NCBI GenBank assembly: GCA_965658355.1
Contig: CBFHRX010000025.1
Span: 1-26,831 of the forward strand
Source: UBA11891 sp965658355
GTDB lineage: Bacteria; Bacteroidota; Bacteroidia; Flavobacteriales; Flavobacteriaceae
Reading direction: 5' to 3'
DNA: 26,831 bases
Shown: piece by piece, positions 6,315 to 14,089 of the stretch
Layout of the letters: each line of letters opens with the position of its first letter
Numbering within the stretch: position 1 is the first letter of the stretch
Notes under the pieces: model-generated
What the model saw: only the letters and a program-made list of their open reading frames with translations
What the model was told of the DNA's origin: nothing
Database searches by the model: none
Program-made: the position numbers and the translations under genes

Positions 6315-9300
6315 TTAGTGGTCTCCCATAATATAAGGAGCACCAGCTGCTTTTAATGTAGCCGTTAGTTTTGGAAGCATGTCATCCGTAATACGATTCA
6401 ATTCCGTTTCATAAGATTCCAACAGTTGCTTGGCAATGGCGAGACTCTTTCTATGTACCCCTGTTGGGCCATAGGTGGTAGAAAGCCCTCTGTAGGCAGC
6501 TCTTAAATGCGTACGAACACTGGGGGGATTTCGTTCACCCACTTCTTCTCTCGCCGAGCTCCCTTCTGCCTTTTGCTTAAGCGTAAAGAGGGCTTGGTTA
6601 ATTGCATTAATTTCTGTGGCAAAAGTGTCTGGACTAAGTTGTGTTCTGCCCGCAGCTGTCATAAGCGCATTTAACCTTTTCTCTGCTTGGTCAAATTGAT
6701 CTGTCATTTCAGACGCCATTCTGCTTACCGCTTTGTATTCTTCACGATAGGAATCCAAAGTGGCATAATCCACCCCTTTCAAAACCCCTTCTCGAATCGG
6801 TTTTACATCAAAAGAAACGGGATCTCCCATAGAAGTGACAGTACCGTTGTTGTCCAAATATAGTTGTGCTGTGTAGGTTCCAGGAACTGCCATAGGGCCG
6901 CTAGAATTCCAGCTTCTTTTTCTGTTGGGATTGATAGATTGTGTACTGGCATGACGTAAATTCCACGCGATTCGATGGGTTCCTTTTTTCGCTGATTTGC
7001 TGAGGTTGCGAATCACATTCCCTTCACTGTCTCTGATTGTAATCCATATTCGCGCTGCTTTTTCATTGTTTTCTTCATCAAGAGCCTTATAGCCAGGAAA
7101 AGGAATATCGCGCCCCTGTTTGTTTAGCGCCGTTTCATTCTTCTTACGTATTTGTTTTTGGGTTTTATAATCAGCCCCTATATGATAAGTGAATACAGCT
7201 CCGTAGGTTGGGTTTTTAGCGATATAAAAATCGGCTCCTGTATTGCCTAAATTGCTTACGGGATTGTACCATTTGGCTGTTCTTGGTGTAAAGAGAGTGG
7301 CTTCTTTTTGAAGAACTTCAGCTGTCATCTCTCGAAGTGGGCTGTAATCATCTAGTACATAGAAACCACGACCAAAGGAAGCCGCTACCAAATCATTTTC
7401 TCTTTTTTGAATCACTAAATCACGAAAGCCCATATTGGGAGTGCCCGGAAGCTTTTGCCAATCCACACCTCCGTTTAGAGAAGTATAGATACCGAATTCT
7501 GTCGCTAAGAAGAAGAGGTCTTTGTTAATATGATCTTGAACAATTCGCCACAGGACTGTCCTTTTCGGAAGTTGGCTCGATAGTGACGTCCAAGTTTGCC
7601 CTCTGTCAGTACTCTTATAGAGGTACGGATTAAAGTCTCCTTCTTTATGATTATCGAGCACAGCATATACTGTATTGGGATCGTGAAGATCCGCTTTGAT
7701 ATCGTTGACAAAACTACGCTCTGGAAGCCCTAATTTTGTGACGGGAATTTGTGTCCATTGGGCCCCGCCATTGCTAGTAACCTGAATAAAGCCATCGTCA
7801 GTTCCAGCATAGATCAAGCCTTTTACCAATGGAGACTCACTCAAGGAAGTAATGGTATTGTAGTTAGACATAGCACCTACATCCCAAGCATTGTCCCAGG
7901 ACTGTTTACGCCCCATGATAGGCAAGCTGAGCCTTTCTTCATTTCGGGTAAGATCAGCCGATATTGGCGTCCAATCGTCACCGCGGTTTTCGGATTTCCA
8001 CACACGATAGGAGGCAAAATATAAAGTAGCCGGATCGTGGGGAGATACTACTATAGGGGCATCCCAGTTAAATCTTTCATGGGGGTCACCTATTTCTGCT
8101 TGTGGTTGAATAAACAAACGCTCCCCAGTAGTAAGGTCCACACGATGCAGTCCTCCTTGTTGCGTTTCCGCATATACGATATCATTGTAAATAGGATCGG
8201 TTGCAGATTGGTGCCCATCAGCTCCAAGGGTTTTATACCAGTGTTTGTTGCTAATTCCTTCTGGCTCAGTAGTAGCCGAAGGCCCTCCGGCAGACCCATT
8301 GTCTTGGGTGCCCCCAAAAATATGATAAAAGGGTTCTGCGTTGTTAACAGCCACTTTATAAAATTGCGTTAAAGGCAGGTTTTTGTGATAGCGCCAGTTT
8401 TCGGCTAAATCAAAACTTTCGTAAATACCCGCATCTGTTCCCAGCATGAGGTAGTTGGGATCGTCTTTTTTAAAGACAAGAACGTGATTGTCAGAATGCT
8501 TTTTTCGCTCTTTGAGTTGTACAAAGGTTTTACCTCCGTCTTCAGACGTTAATACTCTTACATTCATAAGGTATAGCCTGTCAAATTTATGGGGACTGGC
8601 ATATAATTCCTGATAGTAGTGAGGTCCTGTTGCTCCGGAAACGGCATCCGACATTTTTTTCCAGGAAGCCCCTTGATCGGAGGATCTAAAAACACCACCG
8701 GTAGTTCTGTCTAATTCTATTGCCGCATAGACAACATCTGGGTTTTGAGGGGAAATAGCCAATCCAATTTTACCCATATTAGAAGAGGGCAATCCATTTT
8801 TGAGTTCCGTCCAGGTTTCCCCACCGTCTGTAGATTTATGGATGCCTGAACCCGGCCCCCCGCTCATTAGGGCTGCAACAGTTCTATGTCGATCCCAAGT
8901 AGCGGCATAGAGGGTTCTCGGATTTCGAGGATCCATCATAATATCGGTAGCTCCAGTCCATTCCTCATTTCCAAGAACTCTACGCCAATTGGCACCACCA
9001 TCGGTAGTTTTGTAAACGCCTCTTTGGCCTCCTTTGTTCCAAAGTGGCCCTTGTGCAGCGACCCAAACAACATCTGAATTATCGGGGTGCACGATGATTT
9101 TCGAGATGTGTTCAGAGGACTTTAAACCTCGGTTTTCCCAGCTTTTACCTCCGTCTTGAGATCGGTAAATCCCGTCGCCATAGGCAACATGACGGCCGCC
9201 GACATTTTCTCCTGTTCCAACCCATACAGTGGAAGGATTTTGTGGATCTAGGGTAATGCACCCTGTAGAATAGGACTTTTGACTATCGAATAAGGGCGTC

Positions 9301-9563
9301 CATGTAGTACCCGCATTTTCTGTTTTCCAAACGCCACCAGAGCCTACTGCTACATACCACACATTGTCATTGTCAGGGTGAAAAACAATATCGGCAATAC
9401 GTCCGGATAAAAAGGCAGGCCCTACATTCCTGAATGTAAAGGCGTCTAGAGGGAGTGTTTTTTTCGCTGTTTTTTTACTTTTTCTTTTTTGTCCATATCC
9501 TTGAAAACCAGTGCTCAACAGAAGCACTCCAAACAAGGCAATAAGAATTGATTTACTTTTCAT
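6315..9563 (-). CDS. Secreted VPS10/BNR beta-propeller protein
   Basis: This 1082-residue protein has a signal peptide (residues 1-25, ending in QGYGQ) and then a short Lys-rich segment. The body consists of sialidase-type Asp-box repeats of the form K/R-S-x-D-G-G-x-x-W, at least ten of them, for example KTENAGTTW (80-88), RSQDGGKSW (134-142), KTTDGGANW, KSTDGGETW and KSTDRGQTW. These build one or two beta-propellers, as in the sortilin VPS10 domain and related photosystem II assembly factor-like proteins. The C-terminal third has an Ig-like FlgD-type segment (around RIWITIRDSEGNVIRNL) and a helical tail. No catalytic sialidase residues are evident and no C-terminal sorting domain was seen. 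A binding or scaffolding role outside the inner membrane is likely. The gene stands alone, with its own terminator and a palindromic promoter region. Confidence 0.9.
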   Translation of the reverse strand: MKSKSILIALFGVLLLSTGFQGYGQKRKSKKTAKKTLPLDAFTFRNVGPAFLSGRIADIVFHPDNDNVWYVAVGSGGVWKTENAGTTWTPLFDSQKSYSTGCITLDPQNPSTVWVGTGENVGGRHVAYGDGIYRSQDGGKSWENRGLKSSEHISKIIVHPDNSDVVWVAAQGPLWNKGGQRGVYKTTDGGANWRRVLGNEEWTGATDIMMDPRNPRTLYAATWDRHRTVAALMSGGPGSGIHKSTDGGETWTELKNGLPSSNMGKIGLAISPQNPDVVYAAIELDRTTGGVFRSSDQGASWKKMSDAVSGATGPHYYQELYASPHKFDRLYLMNVRVLTSEDGGKTFVQLKERKKHSDNHVLVFKKDDPNYLMLGTDAGIYESFDLAENWRYHKNLPLTQFYKVAVNNAEPFYHIFGGTQDNGSAGGPSATTEPEGISNKHWYKTLGADGHQSATDPIYNDIVYAETQQGGLHRVDLTTGERLFIQPQAEIGDPHERFNWDAPIVVSPHDPATLYFASYRVWKSENRGDDWTPISADLTRNEERLSLPIMGRKQSWDNAWDVGAMSNYNTITSLSESPLVKGLIYAGTDDGFIQVTSNGGAQWTQIPVTKLGLPERSFVNDIKADLHDPNTVYAVLDNHKEGDFNPYLYKSTDRGQTWTSLSSQLPKRTVLWRIVQDHINKDLFFLATEFGIYTSLNGGVDWQKLPGTPNMGFRDLVIQKRENDLVAASFGRGFYVLDDYSPLREMTAEVLQKEATLFTPRTAKWYNPVSNLGNTGADFYIAKNPTYGAVFTYHIGADYKTQKQIRKKNETALNKQGRDIPFPGYKALDEENNEKAARIWITIRDSEGNVIRNLSKSAKKGTHRIAWNLRHASTQSINPNRKRSWNSSGPMAVPGTYTAQLYLDNNGTVTSMGDPVSFDVKPIREGVLKGVDYATLDSYREEYKAVSRMASEMTDQFDQAEKRLNALMTAAGRTQLSPDTFATEINAINQALFTLKQKAEGSSAREEVGERNPPSVRTHLRAAYRGLSTTYGPTGVHRKSLAIAKQLLESYETELNRITDDMLPKLTATLKAAGAPYIMGDH

Positions 9564-9616
9564 CTTTTTGATCTTTTTGAGTTACAAGCACCAAAAGGAG
9601 TTCGTGCTTATTATAG

Positions 9617-9635
9617 TTTTGACGTATTGTCAAAA
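9617..9635. promoter_or_regulatory. Palindrome TTTTGAC-N5-GTCAAAA upstream of the VPS10/BNR gene
   Basis: This 19-base perfect inverted repeat has arms at 9617-9623 and 9629-9635 with a 5-base spacer. It lies 54-72 bases in front of the BNR-propeller start. On the minus strand it includes TTGACA and is followed within a few bases by TATAAT, but at 12 bases their spacing is too short for a normal promoter. It has the size and symmetry of a dimeric repressor or activator site; the protein is unknown. Confidence 0.45.
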
Positions 9636-9718
9636 AAAAGCTTATTTCTTTGGTTCCTGTTTCTTAAAATTACAAAATCGATTTTTTCTAACTCTATATC
9701 CTTGCTTTTTTTTGATGC

Positions 9719-10786
9719 TTATGGAAGATAACGCCTCAAAAAATTTAGCCCATTGTTAGAAAATAGCTTCTCAATATCCTGATTTGAATAGCCTCTTTTG
9801 CTAAGAATAGAATCCAATTTTTGCAAATCAGCAATGGTGTCCAAATCGCTGGGACATTGTTCGTTGCCAAAGCCTCCGTCTAAATCAGAACCGATCATAA
9901 CATGATCTGAGTTTCCCGCTAGTTGACAAATATGATCAATATGGTCAACGATAGTTTCCAGAATGAGACCGCTCGATTTTGGCTGTGACCGACCACGTTC
10001 CCAATGGGGTAGCATCATCCAAGCATCAAAGGCCATTCCTATAACCGCCCCTCGACTGATAAGCTCTTTAATCTGTGCATCCTCAAATTGTCTTTCATTA
10101 GGCACCCACTTTCTGCAATTGCTATGACTGGCCCATACAGGGCCGCTGTAATGAGACATTGTCTCCCAAAAACTCTCGTCACACAAATGAGTAGCGTCTA
10201 AAATAAGCTTGAGCGATTCTATTTTTTTAAGCAAGATTTTCCCTTTTGTACCAATTCCTCCTTTCGCATCAGTGCCATGAGCATAGGTTCCAGGGCCATA
10301 ATGTGCGGGGCCAATAGCACGTAGTCCGTTTTCATAGAGTCTTTCTAGGTGTTCCATGCTGACGATGGAGTCTGCGCCTTCTAAACTCAAGACATACCCT
10401 ATAGGGGTGTTGATGGGGTCAGCATTCCAGTTTTTAAACTGCTGTTCCAATTCTTTAGTCGTATGGATTTGCTGTAGCTGATGATCGGCTTCCATAGCCT
10501 GATACCAAGCCAACTGACCTTGAGTTTGCGCCCATGCTTGTTCGGGAGAGTTCCAGCCAGGTAATGGATTCTGGGGTTTTACATAGCGCGCAATCAATGT
10601 TGCTACACACAGACCTATATTTCCTTTGCGCATCGCAGGAAATGAAACAGTGCCTTTGCCTCTATCGGGCAAATCAGTGAGACCTTCCTCGCTAGTGCGA
10701 AGAGTCGCAACTGGCAAACGAAAATCTCGGTTCCATTCCATGGCGTTCATGGCTAAATCTAAATGGGCATCAAAAAGAAATTTCAT
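9719..10786 (-). CDS. M19 membrane dipeptidase (renal dipeptidase family)
   Basis: This zinc dipeptidase hydrolyses dipeptides and accepts a D-residue at the C-terminal position. I place the start at ATG 10786 (protein MKFLFDAHLD, 355 residues), because it overlaps the stop of the upstream gene by ATGA; the longer frame from 10828 would run inside that gene. With this numbering the metal and active-site residues are His8 and Asp10 (HxD), Glu136 (LSLEGAD), His200 (DATH), His221 (SHSN) and Asp301 (GSDLDGG), which is a complete set. There is no signal peptide, so it is cytoplasmic. It is the last gene of a four-gene operon with a D-amino-acid-type PLP enzyme, RidA and a GntP permease, and would supply free D-amino acids from imported or recycled dipeptides. 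Confidence 0.92.
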   Translation of the reverse strand: MKFLFDAHLDLAMNAMEWNRDFRLPVATLRTSEEGLTDLPDRGKGTVSFPAMRKGNIGLCVATLIARYVKPQNPLPGWNSPEQAWAQTQGQLAWYQAMEADHQLQQIHTTKELEQQFKNWNADPINTPIGYVLSLEGADSIVSMEHLERLYENGLRAIGPAHYGPGTYAHGTDAKGGIGTKGKILLKKIESLKLILDATHLCDESFWETMSHYSGPVWASHSNCRKWVPNERQFEDAQIKELISRGAVIGMAFDAWMMLPHWERGRSQPKSSGLILETIVDHIDHICQLAGNSDHVMIGSDLDGGFGNEQCPSDLDTIADLQKLDSILSKRGYSNQDIEKLFSNNGLNFLRRYLP

Positions 10787-11898
10787 AGGCGATGACCGAT
10801 TTGATAATCCCGTGCTTCGATTTCCCAAAAAGAACCTATAACGCCATCTTTAATAGCATAGGCTTTTTGATATTTAGCCACTGTTGGACAAATATGATAG
10901 GGGATGGCATAAAATAAATCACCTACTTTAAAATCATTTGGCTCCTTGTATTCAAGAATCAAATGTTCCTCACTTTGTCCTTTGTGAACAGCCCCTTCTA
11001 ATCCGAGTATTTCAACTCGGGGTAAAGGCATTTCTGAGGCTACCGCTTTATGTCCTAAATCAAAGCAATAAAAATGATCAGCTGGCTTACTGATCAATCG
11101 AGTAGCTAATACTGCTGCCTGTACAAAGGGAGACTCTTTCCATATTTTTTGATAACCAAGGTCCCATAATAAGGTTGTACCAGGACTAAGAAGGGTGTGT
11201 TGCAGAAGGGAATGAGGGTAAAAACTTGGTGAGCCTCCTGTGATGAGGTTTTCTACTTTTATTCCTTGCGCTTCGATTTGAGCTAGCATATCGGCTACTG
11301 CCCGAAAGTCTTCGTGGCACTTCAATACCCGTTTCTCTAGTTCTAAAGGGCGAATATGACCGTCGTATACATGTACTCCTTTTGCCTTTAGATCTGGATT
11401 CTGTATAATTTGTTCATAAAGGGCTGCTCCCTTTTCGGGGAGAATCCCAGTTCGGTTCATGCCATTATTAACATCCAGCCACAACTGCATTTTTTGTCCT
11501 GTTGTAGCGGCTAATTCTGCAAACAGCTGAAGAGAGTCAAGGTTGTCTACCAAGGTAGAAAAGGCAATTGCGGGGTTTTCTTTTTGCAATTGGAGGAAGC
11601 GAATCGCTTTTTCTCGAGTCGGTTGGATGGCGAGTAAAATATGCTCAACACCACAACCAATAAGCATTTCTACTTCGCCAAGATTCGCACATTTAAATTG
11701 TTTGATACCCCGCTCCATTTGAAGCTTTACGATGGCTTTCATCTTGTACGTCTTTACGTGCGGGATCAAACGGTTTACGTCCTTGGCTACTGCAATCATA
11801 GATTCTATGTTTTGTTGAATCCGATCCGGATAGACAAGTAAAGCAGGCGTCATAAGCTTGGTTTCATCTGTTACGCCATACCAATTCTCTTTTACCAT
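10783..11898 (-). CDS. D-serine dehydratase / D-threonine aldolase-like PLP enzyme
   Basis: This 371-residue protein is a fold-type III PLP enzyme with an alanine-racemase-type N-terminal barrel. The Schiff-base lysine is Lys49 in PHVKTYK, matching the PHxKTHK motif of the D-threonine aldolase/D-serine dehydratase family. Near the C-terminus, IPYHICPTV places His335 and Cys337 at the His-x-Cys zinc site of eukaryotic-type D-serine dehydratase. The family either eliminates ammonia from D-serine, giving pyruvate through 2-aminoacrylate, or cleaves D-threonine to glycine and acetaldehyde. The RidA gene 6 bases upstream favours a dehydratase, because RidA removes 2-aminoacrylate. Its stop overlaps the start of the dipeptidase gene. 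The exact substrate is inferred. Confidence 0.88.
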   Translation of the reverse strand: MVKENWYGVTDETKLMTPALLVYPDRIQQNIESMIAVAKDVNRLIPHVKTYKMKAIVKLQMERGIKQFKCANLGEVEMLIGCGVEHILLAIQPTREKAIRFLQLQKENPAIAFSTLVDNLDSLQLFAELAATTGQKMQLWLDVNNGMNRTGILPEKGAALYEQIIQNPDLKAKGVHVYDGHIRPLELEKRVLKCHEDFRAVADMLAQIEAQGIKVENLITGGSPSFYPHSLLQHTLLSPGTTLLWDLGYQKIWKESPFVQAAVLATRLISKPADHFYCFDLGHKAVASEMPLPRVEILGLEGAVHKGQSEEHLILEYKEPNDFKVGDLFYAIPYHICPTVAKYQKAYAIKDGVIGSFWEIEARDYQIGHRL

Positions 11899-11904
11899 GT
11901 GAAT

Positions 11905-12372
11905 TTAGTCTTCTATTAAAAATACAGCTTCGATTTCGACTGCGATATTTTGTGGGAGGTTCATTCCTACTGCGCTGCGCACACCGATTCCATTTTCAAC
12001 TCCAAAAACATCTGCAAACAATTCACTGAATCCATTGATTACAAAGGGGTGCTCTTCAAATTCTGGAGTCGCATTGACCATTCCTAAAACCTTTATCACT
12101 CGTTTTAGGGTTAGTTCTTCGGGAGTGTTTTCAACCAAGGTTGAAAGCATGGTTAAGCCCACTTGTCTAGCGGCTTCTTTTCCTTGTTTTGCGCTCAGGG
12201 AGTCACCAACCTTTCCCTGTATAAGCGATCCGTCGTTCTTTACAGGCCCTTGTCCTGATACATAAAGGTGATTGCCTATAATCAAGGTTGGACGATAGAC
12301 TCCAACGGGTTTGGGTGCAGGCGGGAGCGTGAGCCCCATCTCCTGAATTCGAGTGTGGAGTTGTGTGTTCAT
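11905..12372 (-). CDS. RidA family enamine/imine deaminase
   Basis: This is a YjgF/YER057c/UK114 protein of 155 residues when started at ATG 12372. That ATG shares its A with the TAA stop of the permease gene (TAATG), which is strong evidence for this start over the longer frame from 12447. Recognisable features are the LYVSGQGP segment and the conserved Arg in GIGVRSAVGM, which binds the carboxylate of enamine substrates. It belongs to the longer RidA subgroup. RidA proteins hydrolyse reactive 2-aminoacrylate and related imines formed by PLP-dependent dehydratases. Its place directly before a D-serine dehydratase-like gene fits that chemistry exactly. Confidence 0.9.
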   Translation of the reverse strand: MNTQLHTRIQEMGLTLPPAPKPVGVYRPTLIIGNHLYVSGQGPVKNDGSLIQGKVGDSLSAKQGKEAARQVGLTMLSTLVENTPEELTLKRVIKVLGMVNATPEFEEHPFVINGFSELFADVFGVENGIGVRSAVGMNLPQNIAVEIEAVFLIED

Positions 12373-13691
12373 TAAGATAAAAATTGATTTAGTACCAAAA
12401 CCCCCAACAAGCCTGAAATCCCAATACTTGTTTCCATAACGGTCCACGTGGAAAGGGTTTCTTTAATGTTGAGATTAAAATATTCTTTAAAAAGCCAAAA
12501 ACCAGCATCATTGACATGAGATAGCATCAAACTTCCGGAGCCGATAGCCAAAACCATCAATTCGGGACTGACCCCCGTTGATTGTACCAGGGGTAAAACA
12601 ATACCTGCTGTGGTAAGACCGGCAACAGTAGCCGAACCAACTGAGAAACGGATGAGAGTAGCGATCAACCATCCAATAAATAAAGGGGAAACCGCCGTAA
12701 TCTCTAATAAGCTGCCAATATAATCACTGACACCACTATCGATCAAAATCTGTTTTAAAGCGCCTGCCCCTGCGATGATTAACAGGACCGTCGTAATTCC
12801 AGAAACGGCTTCTGAATAAATGGACATTATGGAGTCCATAGTATTACCACGCGCAATTCCCAAAGAATAGGTACCAAATAGCACGGCCATTAAAAGTGCT
12901 ATGATAGGATTTCCGATAAAATTTATAACAGTAAAAGCGGATGTGTTTTCTTCAACAAAAGGGTTTGCAAGGGTTGCAAATCCAATTAATAAAACGGGAA
13001 GTAAAGCCGTTATCAGACTGATGGTAAGACTTGGTAATTCTTCAGGTAAAAAGCTTTTAGAAGCCATGAACTCCTGAAGGGGTTTTGCTTCTACTTTAGG
13101 GAGAAAGCGCGTTAATAAAGGACCCGAAATTAAGATGGCAGGAATGGCAATGAGAATACCATAAATAAGAGTTTTTCCCAGATCAGCCTCAAACAAAACT
13201 GAAAGTGCTGTTGGTGCTGGGTGCGGAGGAAGAAAACCGTGAGTAACTGATAAAGCAGCAAGCATGGGAAGTCCAACTCCTATTAACGATAGCCCTGTTG
13301 CAGAGGCCACGGTAAAGACTAAAGGGACTAAGATGACAAAGCCAACCGAATAAAACATGGTGATCCCTACTATAAAACCAGTTAGCATAACAGCTGTTCG
13401 GGTATTCTTTACACCAAAAATTTGAATGAGCCCATTTGTTATTTGTTGAGCAGCCCCACTTTCAGCAACAAGCTTCCCCAACATAGCTCCAAGACCTAAA
13501 ATTAAAACGAGGAATCCCAAGGTATTGCCAATTCCTTTTTCAAGAGATTTGACCAGTGTTTCAAGAGGCATTCCTTGGCCCATCCCAATTCCAATGGCGA
13601 CAAGAATAAAGGCAATAAAGGCGTTGAGCCGAAAAAAAACAATAAAAAGAAATAAAAAAAGAATCCCAATTGATACAATTGCTAAGGGCAT
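12372..13691 (-). CDS. GntP family permease (gluconate / D-serine type)
   Basis: This 439-residue transporter has about twelve to fourteen membrane helices along the whole length and the family-typical loop THGFLPPHPAPTAL (about residues 150-163). GntP members are proton symporters for gluconate, related sugar acids or, in the DsdX branch, D-serine. The downstream genes (RidA, D-serine dehydratase-like enzyme, dipeptidase) make an amino-acid substrate more likely than gluconate; no gluconate kinase or dehydratase is nearby. It is the first gene of the operon, and the promoter should lie in the 398-base gap shared with katG. Confidence 0.9.
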   Translation of the reverse strand: MPLAIVSIGILFLFLFIVFFRLNAFIAFILVAIGIGMGQGMPLETLVKSLEKGIGNTLGFLVLILGLGAMLGKLVAESGAAQQITNGLIQIFGVKNTRTAVMLTGFIVGITMFYSVGFVILVPLVFTVASATGLSLIGVGLPMLAALSVTHGFLPPHPAPTALSVLFEADLGKTLIYGILIAIPAILISGPLLTRFLPKVEAKPLQEFMASKSFLPEELPSLTISLITALLPVLLIGFATLANPFVEENTSAFTVINFIGNPIIALLMAVLFGTYSLGIARGNTMDSIMSIYSEAVSGITTVLLIIAGAGALKQILIDSGVSDYIGSLLEITAVSPLFIGWLIATLIRFSVGSATVAGLTTAGIVLPLVQSTGVSPELMVLAIGSGSLMLSHVNDAGFWLFKEYFNLNIKETLSTWTVMETSIGISGLLGVLVLNQFLS

Positions 13692-13738
13692 AAAAAAATA
13701 ATTAATGCTTTATTAGCTAAAGATAGCAGGATTACGCT

Positions 13739-13755
13739 CTAAAAAAAACCCTCCG
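13739..13755 (-). other. Half-terminator relic (CGGAGGGT plus T run)
   Basis: The 17 bases CTAAAAAAAACCCTCCG are identical to 19975-19991, where they form the T run and one arm of an intact terminator. Here the second arm (GGAGGGTT) is absent. On the minus strand this would be the 3' half and T run of a terminator for a gene lying to the right, where katG now is. It may be a decayed terminator or a coincidence of low-complexity sequence. Confidence 0.35.
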
Positions 13756-14014
13756 TTTTCAATAGCCCAAGTTCAGTAAGGAGAGCTGTGAGTGCTTAAA
13801 TGGACAAACGGGAATTCCTACGATAAGAAAATTCAGCGTCTTTTCTGTAACTTTCTGTGACCGTTTTTACCCGATTACAAGAAAAAAACAACCAGCATGA
13901 ATAGGCACAAAGAGCCTGAGGAGATTATTGTCTTCATAGTGAAACAGTTTATGGTTATGACTCTAAGTTACAAATAAGAAAAGACAGTCAATGAGACTCT
14001 TTTATCACGATATA

Positions 14015-14026
14015 ATAAATATTTAT
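14015..14026. promoter_or_regulatory. 12-base palindrome ATAAATATTTAT upstream of katG
   Basis: A perfect 12-base palindrome lies 64-75 bases before the katG start, inside an AT-rich stretch that resembles a Fur/PerR-type site in composition. katG genes are often controlled by peroxide sensors (PerR or OxyR). The match to any consensus is weak and AT-rich palindromes are common, so this is only a candidate operator. Confidence 0.3.
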
Positions 14027-14089
14027 AGTATTTTTTATGAATGTACCAATAAAATGTCTTATTTGTTATGAATTAAAATTGACAGTAAA

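Larger units (their letters stand above)
13692..14089. other. 398-base divergent intergenic region between the D-amino-acid operon and katG
   Basis: The region must carry promoters for the GntP operon (minus) and katG (plus). It contains a 17-base match to one half of the terminator at 19975-20002 (at 13739-13755), a short hairpin-like AGGC/GCCT pair around 13900 and a 12-base palindrome at 14015-14026 in the katG leader. I find no coding frame worth calling and no tRNA. Confidence 0.5.

Noticed and set aside
7337..8372. Three plus-strand frames inside the VPS10/BNR gene
   Set aside because: All are antisense to a well-supported propeller protein with many Asp-box repeats and have no recognisable domain.
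9511..9759. Plus-strand frame of 82 residues in the BNR/dipeptidase gap
   Set aside because: It is antisense to the BNR start and the dipeptidase end, and its composition (Phe/Leu/Lys) reflects AT-rich promoter DNA.
10787..10828. N-terminal extension of the dipeptidase to 10828
   Set aside because: It would overlap the upstream gene by 46 bases; the ATG at 10786 overlaps the upstream stop as ATGA and gives the conserved family start.
12373..12447. N-terminal extension of RidA to 12447
   Set aside because: It runs in an alternative frame of the permease gene; ATG 12372 overlaps the permease stop as TAATG and begins a normal RidA sequence.
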